This document shows positions 1 to 7,356 of a stretch of 47,319 nt of DNA, piece after piece (position 1 is the first letter of the stretch; every line of letters starts with the position of its first letter). The notes beneath the pieces were generated by a model that was not told the DNA's origin, did not search any database, and worked only from the letters and a program-made list of their open reading frames with translations. Location: the NCBI GenBank assembly GCA_902790375.1, contig CADARY010000044.1, forward strand, positions 1 to 47,319, in the 5' to 3' direction. Source of the DNA: Oscillospiraceae bacterium. GTDB taxonomy: Bacteria > Bacillota > Clostridia > Oscillospirales > Oscillospiraceae. The position numbers and the translations under genes are program-made.

Positions 1-102
1 TGTCAGCTCCTTGATTCTCATCGCGGAGACGACATCTGTTTCTTCCATCGGAACGGAACTGTCCTCGTATCCGTTCAGCAATTCATGAATTCTGATTTCC
101 AT
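1..102 (-). CDS. N-terminal end of a probable anti-sigma factor or sigma-linked membrane protein (partial)
   Basis: The minus strand has an ATG at 102 preceded by AGGAGG at a good distance, directly after the stop of the sigma factor gene (15 nt gap). The 34 visible codons begin MEIRIHELLNGYEDS and are acidic and soluble. The rest lies beyond the window edge. In Clostridia the gene after an ECF-like sigma factor usually encodes its anti-sigma factor, often with a DUF4179-type extracellular part, so that is the likely role. This is inference from position, since no domain is visible yet. Translational coupling with the sigma gene is likely. Confidence 0.55.
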   Translation of the reverse strand, partial: MEIRIHELLNGYEDSSVPMEETDVVSAMRIKELT

Positions 103-117
103 TTCAGCCGCCTCCTG

Positions 118-663
118 TCACGGTTCCAATCCGGTAAGATACTGACGAAGCTTTTCCCGTCCACGCTTGAGTCGGGTTTTGATTGTGGACGGATTCATTT
201 TCATCTTTTCAGCAATCACGGCGACGCTTTGACAATAGTAATAATGACGGAGAAAGATTTCCTGGTCCGGCTGCGTCATCGAAAGCACTGCTTCCCGTAC
301 CCGCCGATCCCGTTGCTCCTGATCAAGTTTTTCAATCAGAGACTCTTCTTCAACAAACAGAATATCTTCCTCCAGAGGCAGTTCCTGCGTCTTCTCACGA
401 AGCTTCCGCAGCGCGAGGCTTCGTGCCACGCGGCTTAAATACCCTTTGAGATTTAAGGGAAGAAGACCCTCCGCGCTTTTCCAGAAGGTGACAAACACAT
501 CGGCGGTAACTTCTTCCACGTCCTCACGGCTCATGCAGTCCTGCAGAATGCTCTTTACGATAGTTCCTACGTAGTTGCCATATCTATCAATGAACCATCC
601 CAGCGCCTGTTGATCTCCTGACTGTAGCTGCGTTAATGCTTTGGCATCCGTCAAGCATCTCAC
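118..663 (-). CDS. ECF-like RNA polymerase sigma factor
   Basis: The 181-residue protein has the two-domain layout of group 4 sigma factors. Region 2 (about residues 24-66) carries SREDVEEVTADVFVTFWKSA, the usual sigma2 signature that binds core polymerase and the -10 element. Region 4 (about 128-176) carries a helix-turn-helix ending in PSTIKTRLKRGREKLRQYL, which reads the -35 element. It would redirect RNA polymerase to a small regulon and is probably held inactive by the product of the next gene. The start ATG at 663 has GAGGTG just upstream. Length and domains match the family well, but the signal it answers to cannot be told. Confidence 0.93.
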   Translation of the reverse strand: MRCLTDAKALTQLQSGDQQALGWFIDRYGNYVGTIVKSILQDCMSREDVEEVTADVFVTFWKSAEGLLPLNLKGYLSRVARSLALRKLREKTQELPLEEDILFVEEESLIEKLDQEQRDRRVREAVLSMTQPDQEIFLRHYYYCQSVAVIAEKMKMNPSTIKTRLKRGREKLRQYLTGLEP

Positions 664-798
664 CTCGATTCTCTTCTATCACGGCCGTTCACTTATAATA
701 GTCCAATTTTAGGCTGAGTGGTTTCATTATTTGAAAACTTTTTTTCAGAGGACACCGTCACACGCGTGGCATACAAGTATGACACACATAGTAGTCAC

Positions 799-833
799 TA
801 TAAATAATCAGCGCTCCACAGTTTGCAGAGCGC
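799..833 (-). terminator. Hairpin downstream of the DUF2974 gene
   Basis: GCGCTC at 811-816 pairs with GAGCGC at 828-833. Read on the minus strand the stem is followed by an A/T-rich TGATTATTTAT. It lies 20 nt past the stop of the lipase-like gene and is probably its terminator. The plus strand also shows a TTTT at 836-839, so it may work both ways. Confidence 0.55.
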
Positions 834-852
834 CGTTTTGGCGGGAGGGGCG

Positions 853-1956
853 TTATTCCTTTTCCGGCTCCTCGGCTGTCAGACGATCCCAGAACTGGTT
901 GAGCACAAATTGGAGCGCCTTCTTCGGCAGCCTGGAGATGGCGCGCTTTGTCGCCTCGCTGGCGCCCTTGAGCTGCTTGAGCATAGCGTCCCAGTTCTGC
1001 CATCCGTTCTCCTCAAATTCATCCGTCGTCATGGCGCCGCCGGAGGAGAGCGCGTCGAAAAGCTCCTCGACAAACTGGGGCCGCTCCTCCGGCGCGATCT
1101 CCTTGATCCACAGATTCAGGATCTCGCTCAGCCAGATGCTCTGCGAATCGTTTTTCTCCGCGCAGGCCGGCTTCCCATGGTCGATCCCCCAGGTCGCAAG
1201 CCCGTGCTGCAACAGGCCGGAGGCGGTGGAGCGCACGATCCTGGTGTTCTGGATCTGCGGCTCGAAGAGCTTGCCGATCACGCAGTATTCGGGAATGATG
1301 CAGGTGGTTCTGGCGTTGACCCGCTCAGACCTGGAGAGGTCGCAGACCTCCGTGCACAGGCCCGGACCGTCAAGCAGGAAGACGCGCTCGATTTGCTCCC
1401 ATTTTTCATCGGGCAGCATATAGGCTGCATAGAGGGCCTCATTCCCGCCCTTGGAGTGCCCGCCCATATACCACTTGCGCCCCGGCGCAATGACGGCGGC
1501 TGCCGCCTGCACCGCCATCGACTGCCCCTCGGTCCTGGTGAAGCTGATCATAAAATCCTCCTTCCAGCCGCTGAAGGAGCTGTCTGTCCCGCGGAAGGCG
1601 AGAAAGGACCAGTCCTGCGCATGAAAGCAGACAGCCGAAAACTGAAGCGGCGGCTGCGCGCTTCGTACATCCGTATAGTCCGACAGCGTCAATTCACCGA
1701 AGCGCCTGGAGTGTGCCGCAAGCGCATAGATCCGGCGGTACGCGGTCCTGTCGCCGATGAGCATGATCTCCGCTTTATCCGCCGGGATCAGGCGCTCGAT
1801 ATCCTCCAGCCGCGCGCGCTCATGTCCCGCCGCAAAAGCCGCCCGGAGGTCGACATAGGAGAGCAGACACAGAATAAGCGCGTCCGCGTCCTTCATGCCG
1901 ACTGCGGAAAAAGAATAGTCTCCCATCCAGAGAATGTAATCTTCCAGGGTATCCAT
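853..1956 (-). CDS. DUF2974 (Mbeg1-like) alpha/beta hydrolase, lipase-like
   Basis: The 367-residue protein opens MDTLEDYILWMGDYSF, typical of the DUF2974 family. A lipase-type nucleophile elbow GGHSKGG places the likely catalytic Ser at residue 168, and an FRGTD strand motif sits near 121-125, as in class 3 lipases. No signal peptide is seen, so it should be cytoplasmic. The substrate is unknown; the family is common in gut Firmicutes but poorly characterised. The open frame runs further upstream, but the ATG at 1956 is chosen because AAGGAG sits 7 nt before it. The gene stands alone between two divergent or unrelated units. Confidence 0.85.
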   Translation of the reverse strand: MDTLEDYILWMGDYSFSAVGMKDADALILCLLSYVDLRAAFAAGHERARLEDIERLIPADKAEIMLIGDRTAYRRIYALAAHSRRFGELTLSDYTDVRSAQPPLQFSAVCFHAQDWSFLAFRGTDSSFSGWKEDFMISFTRTEGQSMAVQAAAAVIAPGRKWYMGGHSKGGNEALYAAYMLPDEKWEQIERVFLLDGPGLCTEVCDLSRSERVNARTTCIIPEYCVIGKLFEPQIQNTRIVRSTASGLLQHGLATWGIDHGKPACAEKNDSQSIWLSEILNLWIKEIAPEERPQFVEELFDALSSGGAMTTDEFEENGWQNWDAMLKQLKGASEATKRAISRLPKKALQFVLNQFWDRLTAEEPEKE

Positions 1957-2003
1957 GCTATCACTCCTTATGCCAATTAAATCTATTTTACCGCATCCCG
2001 GTG

Positions 2004-2025
2004 GATTTTTCCACTGTAAAAAATC
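2004..2025. promoter_or_regulatory. Dyad upstream of the aldolase operon, related to the sites around the tctC promoter
   Basis: GATTTTT at 2004-2010 and AAAAATC at 2019-2025 form an inverted repeat. The word TTTTCCACTG inside it is identical to that in the dyad just after the tctC start of transcription. It lies about 56 nt upstream of the eda -35 element and within the leader region of the divergent DUF2974 gene. A shared operator is inferred from the shared word only. The overlapping GTGGA/TCCAC repeat makes the exact centre uncertain. Confidence 0.4.
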
Positions 2026-2080
2026 GGCGTCTGCGCGGGGAGGGGGCTGTTCCGGGACATGCAGGAATCCTTTTTTGACA

Positions 2081-2108
2081 TTGACGGGAAAGCAAATCCT
2101 GATACAAT
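2081..2108 (+). promoter_or_regulatory. Promoter of the eda-kdgK operon
   Basis: TTGACG at 2081-2086 and TACAAT at 2103-2108 are 16 nt apart, a fair sigma-A match. The start of transcription would lie about 30 nt before the aldolase ATG. A second possible -35 (TTGACA at 2075) is spaced too far. Confidence 0.6.
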
Positions 2109-2147
2109 AGGGAACAGAAAAAACGCCAATCGAAAGGAGTGTACGGG

Positions 2148-2795
2148 ATGACCCCATTGGAAGCAGTAAAGGAGCGGAAAATCATTGCCATTGTGCGCGG
2201 CCTGGAGCCGGCATACCTCATCCGCCTCGGACAGGCGCTGGAGGAGGGCGGCATCGGGCTTATGGAGGTGACCTATAACCAGAGCGCCCCGGAGACCTGG
2301 ACCGATACCGCGAGGGCCATTGAGGCGGCGGCGAAGGCCTTCGGCGAGCGGGTACTGATCGGCGCGGGCACCGTCATCAAGCCCGAGCAGGTGCGCCTGA
2401 CCTATAACGCCGGCGGCCGTTATCTGGTGACACCCGCGACCCAGCCGGAGATCATCCGCATGGGCAAGGCGCTGGGCCTCGGTGCGTTCCCGGGCGCCCT
2501 CACGCCGACGGAGATCCTGGCAGCCTGGAACGCGGGCGCGGATGCGGTCAAGGTTTTTCCCGCCGCCGTCCTCGGTGAGGCCTACATCAAGGCCGTGCGC
2601 GCCCCACTCTCCCACATTCCGCTGCTGGCGGTCGGCGGTGTGGACGAGAAGAACGCTTCGGCGTTCATGAAAGCCGGCTGCGTCGGCCTCGGCATCGGCG
2701 GCAGGCTGGTCAACAGGGAGTGGATCGAGAGCGGGGAATGGGACAAGATCACGACCCTGGCAGGACAAATCAGGAAAGCGGTGAATGAAGCATGA
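2148..2795 (+). CDS. eda: 2-keto-3-deoxy-6-phosphogluconate aldolase (KDPG/KHG aldolase)
   Basis: The 215-residue class I aldolase splits 2-keto-3-deoxy-6-phosphogluconate into pyruvate and glyceraldehyde-3-phosphate, the last step of hexuronate and Entner-Doudoroff catabolism. The sequence shows IVRG (15-18), the general-base Glu40 in LMEVTYN, GAGTV (72-76) and the Schiff-base Lys135 in VKVFPA. It is a cytoplasmic trimer in known members. The ATG at 2148 is preferred over an in-frame GTG at 2139 because AAAGGAG lies 8 nt before it and overlaps the GTG. The stop overlaps the kinase start (ATGA), so the two are translationally coupled: the kinase makes the substrate of this enzyme. Confidence 0.93.
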   Translation: MTPLEAVKERKIIAIVRGLEPAYLIRLGQALEEGGIGLMEVTYNQSAPETWTDTARAIEAAAKAFGERVLIGAGTVIKPEQVRLTYNAGGRYLVTPATQPEIIRMGKALGLGAFPGALTPTEILAAWNAGADAVKVFPAAVLGEAYIKAVRAPLSHIPLLAVGGVDEKNASAFMKAGCVGLGIGGRLVNREWIESGEWDKITTLAGQIRKAVNEA

Positions 2796-3817
2796 GTAAA
2801 ATCATTACCTTCGGTGAAATCATGATGCGCCTCAACCCGCCCGGATACCTGCGCTTTCTGCAGACGGACACCTTTGAGGCGACCTATGCGGGGGGTGAGG
2901 CAAACGTCGCGGTGTCGCTTGCAAACTTCGGCAATGACGCAGCCTTCGTCTCCAAGGTTCCCGCGCACGAGATCGGGCAGAACGCCGTCAACGCCCTGCG
3001 GCGCTACGGGGTGGACACCTCCATGATCCTGCGCGGGGGGCCGCGCCTCGGCGTCTACTACTGCGAGAAGGGCGCCTCCCAGCGCGGCAGCAAGGTCATC
3101 TATGACCGGGCCGGCTCCTCCGTTGCGATGGCAAAGCGGGAGGAGTTTGACTGGGACCGGATCTTCGACGGGGCTGACTGGTTCCACTTTACCGGCATTA
3201 CCCCGGCCCTCGGCGGGGACATGCCGGCAGCCTGCCTTGAAGCCTGCAGGGCGGCCAGGGCGAAGGGCATCACGGTTTCCTGCGACCTGAACTACCGCGG
3301 CAAGCTCTGGACACGGGAGCGGGCCGGCGAAGTCATGGCGGAGATCATGCCATACGTGGATGTGTGCATCGCCAACGAGGAGGACGCCAAGGACGTCTTC
3401 GGCATCGCCGCCGCGAACACCGACATCAATGCCGGAAAGCTTGACCGCGAGGGCTATCTCTCCGTGGCCCGGCAGCTCACGGAGCGTTTCGGCTTCAAGG
3501 CTGTCGCCATCACCCTGCGGGGCAGCATCTCCGCTTCCGAAAATAACTGGAGCGGCATGCTCTATGCCGGGGGAGAGGCCTTCTTTGCCCGCAGCTACCT
3601 CATCCATCTGGTCGACCGCGTCGGCGGCGGGGACTCCTTCGGCGGCGGCCTGATCCATGCCATGCGCAAATGGCGGGAGGACAGGCAGCTTCAGATCGAA
3701 TACGCCGTTGCGGCAAGCTGCCTCAAGCAGGCCACGGAGTTTGACTTCAACCTTGCCTCGGAGGCGGAGGTTCTGGCCCTCGTCGGCGGCAACGCCTCAG
3801 GCCGCGTGCAGCGCTGA
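2792..3817 (+). CDS. kdgK: 2-keto-3-deoxygluconate kinase (PfkB family)
   Basis: This 341-residue ribokinase-fold enzyme would phosphorylate 2-keto-3-deoxygluconate with ATP to give KDPG for the aldolase encoded just upstream. An N-terminal substrate motif GGEANVA sits at 34-40. The second PfkB signature, DRVGGGDSFGGG (275-286), has the catalytic base Asp281 and the anion hole. The DLNYR motif at 165-169 is typical of KDG kinases. The gene overlaps the aldolase by 4 nt. Specificity for KDG rather than another sugar is inferred from this coupling; the family assignment itself is firm. Confidence 0.9.
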   Translation: MSKIITFGEIMMRLNPPGYLRFLQTDTFEATYAGGEANVAVSLANFGNDAAFVSKVPAHEIGQNAVNALRRYGVDTSMILRGGPRLGVYYCEKGASQRGSKVIYDRAGSSVAMAKREEFDWDRIFDGADWFHFTGITPALGGDMPAACLEACRAARAKGITVSCDLNYRGKLWTRERAGEVMAEIMPYVDVCIANEEDAKDVFGIAAANTDINAGKLDREGYLSVARQLTERFGFKAVAITLRGSISASENNWSGMLYAGGEAFFARSYLIHLVDRVGGGDSFGGGLIHAMRKWREDRQLQIEYAVAASCLKQATEFDFNLASEAEVLALVGGNASGRVQR

Positions 3818-3876
3818 CGATTACGGTTTTTTCACACTCAGCCCGCACATTATACCGTTTTTCTGTCATATTAACC

Positions 3877-3892
3877 ATTTCCAATGCGAAAT
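3877..3892. promoter_or_regulatory. Candidate operator just upstream of the tctC -35 element
   Basis: ATTTC (3877-3881) and GAAAT (3888-3892) form a dyad with the core CAATGC, ending 2 nt before the -35 hexamer. Its sequence matches the second dyad at 3933-3946 (TTTCCANTGCGAAA shared). The spacing between dyad centres is 55 bp. A repressor dimer pair could bridge the promoter. The TTTCCA half-site resembles those of some IclR-type sugar-acid regulators, but no regulator gene lies in the window. Confidence 0.5.
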
Positions 3893-3894
3893 GC

Positions 3895-3923
3895 TTGACA
3901 GTTCTCCGTATACTTTGTATAAT
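3895..3923 (+). promoter_or_regulatory. Strong sigma-A promoter of tctCBA
   Basis: A perfect TTGACA (3895-3900) and a perfect TATAAT (3918-3923) are separated by exactly 17 nt. The transcript would start near 3930 and carry a leader of about 43 nt with AGGAGG before the tctC ATG. This is the best promoter match in the window, in keeping with a highly expressed binding protein. Confidence 0.88.
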
Positions 3924-3932
3924 AATACCAGT

Positions 3933-3946
3933 TTTCCACTGCGAAA
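3933..3946. promoter_or_regulatory. Candidate operator just downstream of the tctC transcription start
   Basis: TTTC (3933-3936) and GAAA (3943-3946) flank CACTGC. The surrounding word TTTTCCACTGCGAAA repeats the upstream dyad with one change in its core. Binding here would block promoter clearance. See the paired site at 3877-3892. Confidence 0.5.
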
Positions 3947-3972
3947 CAAAATCATACTTAGGAGGAAAAAAC

Positions 3973-4962
3973 ATGAAAAAGCTTCTTGCACTGACTCTGG
4001 TTCTCGTGCTGGCTCTGTCCGTTGTGGCCCCCGCCGCTTTCGCTGCGGACTATCCCACCAAGGGCATCACGGCCATCAACCCCTGGGGCGCCGGCGGCGG
4101 CACCGACAACTGCCTGCGTGCCTTCTGCGCCGCGCTTGAGAAGCAGCTCGGTCAGACCATCACCGTTGACAACCAGACCGGCGCCGGCGGCGTAATCGGC
4201 CATGAGGCCATTGCCGACGCTGAGCCCGACGGCTACACCATCGGCATGATCACCTGGGAGCTCGCTTCCTACGGCCCCCTGGACATGTCCGAGTACACCT
4301 ATGAGAACTACATCCCCCTCTGCCGCGTGAACACCGACGCTGCCGCCATCACCGTCAACACCAAGTGGGCGGCCGACAACGGCATCACCGACCTCAAGAC
4401 CTTCATCGACTACTGCAAGGCTCACCCCGGTGAGGTCACCATGGGCGGCTCCTCCTCCGGTTCTGTCTGGCACGTTGCCGGCGGCTACCTGATGAACGCC
4501 GCTGACATCGACATCAAGATGATCGCTTACTCCGACGGCGCTGCCGCCGCTGTCAAGGCCGCTGCCCAGAACGAGATCCAGGGCGTGACCGTCTCCGCCG
4601 CCGAGGCCCGCTCCTTCGTGGAGTCCGGCGACCTGACCATGCTCGGCATCATGGACACCGTCCGCAACGACGTGTTCCCCGACGTCCCCACCTGCCAGGA
4701 GCAGGGCTTTGATATCTTCTACGCCACCCAGCGCGGTATGGCCGTTCCTCTCAAGACGGACGCCGCCATCGTGGAGACCCTCGAGAAGGCCTGCGCCGCC
4801 GCTATCGAAGATCCTGACTTCGTGGCTGCCATGGCTGCTCTCGGCCAGAAGATCGACTATCTCGACGGCAAGGGCTACGGCGAGTACCTCGCCCAGGCTG
4901 CCAAGGACGTGCCCGCCGCCATGGCGACCGTCGGCCTCATTGAGGAGCCCGCGGCTGCCTGA
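3973..4962 (+). CDS. tctC: Tripartite tricarboxylate transporter substrate-binding protein (TctC family)
   Basis: The 329-residue extracytoplasmic receptor captures a carboxylate and hands it to the TctA/TctB membrane subunits encoded next. Residues 1-24 are a signal peptide ending AFA before ADYP. The body shows NPWGAGGGTDN, the loop that contacts the ligand carboxylate in this family, then GAGGVIGHEAIADAEPDGYT. There is no lipobox cysteine, unlike most Gram-positive binding proteins, so anchoring is unclear. Codons end strongly in C, more than in neighbours, a sign of high expression. The ATG at 3973 has AGGAGG upstream. Neighbouring KDG kinase and KDPG aldolase suggest a sugar acid as ligand, but the ligand cannot be read from the sequence. 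Confidence 0.9.
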   Translation: MKKLLALTLVLVLALSVVAPAAFAADYPTKGITAINPWGAGGGTDNCLRAFCAALEKQLGQTITVDNQTGAGGVIGHEAIADAEPDGYTIGMITWELASYGPLDMSEYTYENYIPLCRVNTDAAAITVNTKWAADNGITDLKTFIDYCKAHPGEVTMGGSSSGSVWHVAGGYLMNAADIDIKMIAYSDGAAAAVKAAAQNEIQGVTVSAAEARSFVESGDLTMLGIMDTVRNDVFPDVPTCQEQGFDIFYATQRGMAVPLKTDAAIVETLEKACAAAIEDPDFVAAMAALGQKIDYLDGKGYGEYLAQAAKDVPAAMATVGLIEEPAAA

Positions 4963-4995
4963 GCCTGACGGATACGGCATATCGAATCCAAAGCC

Positions 4996-5034
4996 AGCGG
5001 GGCAGGCAGAAATGCCTGTCCCGCTTTCCATTTT
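4996..5034 (+). terminator. Attenuating hairpin between tctC and tctB
   Basis: A 13-bp stem (4996-5008 with 5013-5025, one G-T pair) closes a GAAA tetraloop and is followed by TTCCATTTT. The U-tract is weak, so read-through is likely. Such hairpins after binding-protein genes stabilise the upstream message and lower expression of the membrane subunits. Confidence 0.75.
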
Positions 5035-5055
5035 AAGCAAGGGAGTGAGCGTTCC

Positions 5056-5589
5056 TTGGAACTGAAAAAAACGCAGACCAAGGCATTTTCCAACCTGATC
5101 GCATCCATCGTGCTGCTGGCCTTCGAGTTGTGGGCCTGGATCCAATCCGGCAAGATCAAGACGGCCAAGAACGCAGCCGTACAACCCTCCACCTTTCCGC
5201 GCATCATGATCATCGGCATGACGATCTTCACCGTTGTGCTGCTGATCCAGTCCATCATCAAGCTCTCCTCCATGAAGGCGGGCGACCCGCTGGCCGCGAA
5301 GGCGGAAAGCCTGAACTTCATCAAGGACAAGGGCGTGCTCTCAGCGCTGATCGTGATTCTGCTCTGCTGTGTGTATGTCTATTTCTTCAAGAGCCTCGGC
5401 TACGTGGTCGTGAGCGCGCTGCTCTCCGGCATCGTCATGTGGATGATCGGCCTGAGAAAGCCCGCGCCGCTGCTGCTGGTCTCGACGCTGGTGCCGCTCG
5501 GCGTGTGGCTGGTGTTCTACAAGTTTCTGTCAGTCAATATCCCGATGGGCGTGCTCCAGTTCCTGCGGGATCTGGTCGATAAGATTTAA
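5056..5589 (+). CDS. tctB: Tripartite tricarboxylate transporter small membrane subunit (TctB family)
   Basis: The 177-residue protein has four predicted membrane segments (about 11-28, 49-69, 95-120 and 130-155), the usual TctB topology. It pairs with TctA to form the membrane part of the transporter. The start is a TTG at 5056 with AAGGGAGTGAG about 8-14 nt upstream; no ATG fits the N terminus. It lies 15 nt before tctA. Sequence conservation in this subunit is always low, so the call rests on length, topology and position between TctC and TctA. Confidence 0.85.
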   Translation: MELKKTQTKAFSNLIASIVLLAFELWAWIQSGKIKTAKNAAVQPSTFPRIMIIGMTIFTVVLLIQSIIKLSSMKAGDPLAAKAESLNFIKDKGVLSALIVILLCCVYVYFFKSLGYVVVSALLSGIVMWMIGLRKPAPLLLVSTLVPLGVWLVFYKFLSVNIPMGVLQFLRDLVDKI

Positions 5590-5604
5590 GGGGAGGGACA
5601 TGGT

Positions 5605-7158
5605 ATGGATTGGAATTTACTGTTTTCCAGCTACTCGAATGTCTTTCTGGATCCCACCGTCCTGCTCATGACGCTGCTGGGCGCTGTCGGCGGCGTGCTG
5701 CTCGGCGCCATCCCCGGCATGACGGCGACGATGGGCGTGGCCTTGCTGATCCCCTTCTCCTTTGGCATGGATCTGATCCCCTCCGTCGGCCTGCTGCTCG
5801 GCATCTACTGCGGCGGCATGTACGGCGGCTCCATCTCCGCCATCCTGATCCACGCGCCCGGTACCCCCTCCGCGGCGGCAACCCTGCTGGACGGCTATCC
5901 CATGGCCCAGAAGGGTGAGGCGGGCAAAGCCCTGTCGGTGGCCATGTTCTCCTCCTTCTGCGGCGGCGTGATCGGCGCTTTGATCATGACCTTCCTGAGC
6001 CCCCTCGTGGCAAAGGTCGCCATGAAGTTTACCTCTGCCGAAATGCTGATGCTCGCGGTCTTCGGCCTGTCGGTCATCATCTCCATCTCCGGCAAGTCCA
6101 TCGCCAAGGGCCTGATCAGCGCCTTCTTCGGCATGCTCCTGTGCACCATCGGCCTTGACCCGACCTACTCCAAGCAGCGCTTCACCTTCGGCGTGACAAG
6201 CCTCAAGGGCGGCCTGAGCTTTATCCCCGTGCTCATCGGCCTGTTTGCCGTTGCGGAGGTCATTGCCGGGGTCGAGCGCATCATCGCCGGCCGTGAGAGC
6301 GCCCAGGCCAAGTCCACCGAGAAAATCACCCGCGTTCTGCCCGACGGCAAGACCATCAAACAGATCTGGCCCAATATCCTCTCCGGCGGCATCATCGGCA
6401 CCTTCATCGGCGCCATCCCCGGCGCAGGCGGCGACATTGCGGTGTTCGTCTCCTACGCCTTCAACAAGGGTGTCTCCAAGAACCCCGAGAAGTGGGGCAC
6501 CGGCATTCCCAACGGCGTCGCGGCTACCGAGTCTGCCAACAACGGCTGCTCCGGCGGCGCAATGATCCCGCTGCTTTCTCTCGGTGTGCCGGGCGACTCC
6601 GTCACAGCGATCCTGCTGGGCGCCTTTATCATGAAGGGCATCCAGCCCGGCCCCATGATGTATGTGTCAGAGCTGCCCACTGTGTATAAGGTCTTTGCGG
6701 CGCTGATGCTCGCAAACCTCGCCATGCTCATCGTCGGCTGCGCGGGCGTGCGCGTGTTCGCCAAGATCGTGTCACTGGAAAAACGCATGCTCTATCCCAT
6801 CATCCTGGTGGTATCGCTGCTCGGCGCGTTCTCCATCAACAAGAACGTGTTCGATGTGGGCGTGTGCGTGGCCTTCGGCGTGATCGGCTGGCTCATGAAC
6901 AAGTATGAGTTCCCGCTCTCCCCGATTCTGCTGGCCCTGATCCTCGGCCCCATGTGCGAACAGAACTTTGTCCGCTTCATGGATCTCAATCACGGAGACT
7001 TCGGCCAGATCATCCACTATCCCATCGCCATCGGCTTCTTTGTCGTTGCGGTCGGCGTCGTGATCTACTCGCTGATCAATCAGCAGAAGATCAACAAACG
7101 AGAAAAAGACGCCCTGGCCAAGGCCGGTGTGGGGGACGTCTCCTTCACACAGGAGTAA
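5605..7158 (+). CDS. tctA: Tripartite tricarboxylate transporter large membrane subunit (TctA family)
   Basis: This 517-residue polytopic protein is the ion-coupled translocation subunit. The two family repeats are clear: GAIPGMTATMGVALLIPF near the N terminus and GAIPGAGGDIAVFVSYAF in the middle, together with HAPGTPSAAATLLDGYPM and the ATESANNGCSGGAMIPLLSL motif. About 11-12 membrane helices are expected. The length is normal. The ATG at 5605 follows GGGGAGGG; a nearer ATG at 5600 is out of frame. A dispersed repeat begins 3 nt after its stop. Confidence 0.95.
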   Translation: MDWNLLFSSYSNVFLDPTVLLMTLLGAVGGVLLGAIPGMTATMGVALLIPFSFGMDLIPSVGLLLGIYCGGMYGGSISAILIHAPGTPSAAATLLDGYPMAQKGEAGKALSVAMFSSFCGGVIGALIMTFLSPLVAKVAMKFTSAEMLMLAVFGLSVIISISGKSIAKGLISAFFGMLLCTIGLDPTYSKQRFTFGVTSLKGGLSFIPVLIGLFAVAEVIAGVERIIAGRESAQAKSTEKITRVLPDGKTIKQIWPNILSGGIIGTFIGAIPGAGGDIAVFVSYAFNKGVSKNPEKWGTGIPNGVAATESANNGCSGGAMIPLLSLGVPGDSVTAILLGAFIMKGIQPGPMMYVSELPTVYKVFAALMLANLAMLIVGCAGVRVFAKIVSLEKRMLYPIILVVSLLGAFSINKNVFDVGVCVAFGVIGWLMNKYEFPLSPILLALILGPMCEQNFVRFMDLNHGDFGQIIHYPIAIGFFVVAVGVVIYSLINQQKINKREKDALAKAGVGDVSFTQE

Positions 7159-7161
7159 TAG

Positions 7162-7263
7162 GGCAATACCGCATAATTCGGCAAGAGCAGATCCTGAGAA
7201 AATTTGGGTTCTGATAAAGGCACTTTTTCGCAGATGTACTTTGTGTACCTCAAGAGTGTTGCC
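7162..7263 (-). repeat. Short palindromic MITE-like repeat, family R1, internally deleted copy
   Basis: The 102-bp element is bounded by GGCAATAC (7162-7169) and GTGTTGCC (7256-7263), an 8-bp terminal inverted repeat with one mismatch. It shares GGCAAYACCGCAYAAT, a GAAAATTTG block and CACTTTTTC with the copy at 33070-33163. A 27-bp core around GTACTTTGTGTAC is in the opposite orientation there. Read on the minus strand it looks like a full element that has lost most of its left arm. It sits directly after the tctA stop and has no coding capacity. Confidence 0.75.
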
Positions 7264-7291
7264 ATAGTACAATACATCCAGAAGCAAAAAG

Positions 7292-7320
7292 AGCGTCCCG
7301 GAGAAAAGCTTCGGGACGCT
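7292..7320. terminator. Hairpin between tctA and the EamA gene
   Basis: AGCGTCCCG (7292-7300) pairs with CGGGACGCT (7312-7320). The U-tract (CTTTTT) lies on the minus-strand side; on the plus strand only TTGTC follows. It may partly end tctCBA transcription or mark the start of the eamA-dehydrogenase unit. Confidence 0.5.
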
Positions 7321-7356
7321 TGTCATGAAAAAAATAGAGAAACAGGGAGACACAGC

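Noticed and set aside
690-726. Autoregulated ECF-type promoter upstream of the sigma factor (TGAAAC on the minus strand at 721-726)
   Set aside because: The matching -10 (CGTC or CGTA type) is absent at 16-17 nt; only a weak TATTAT is present at poor spacing.
3895-3972. An upstream TTG start for TctC at 3895
   Set aside because: That TTG is the -35 hexamer itself; the ATG at 3973 has a ribosome binding site and opens a normal signal peptide.
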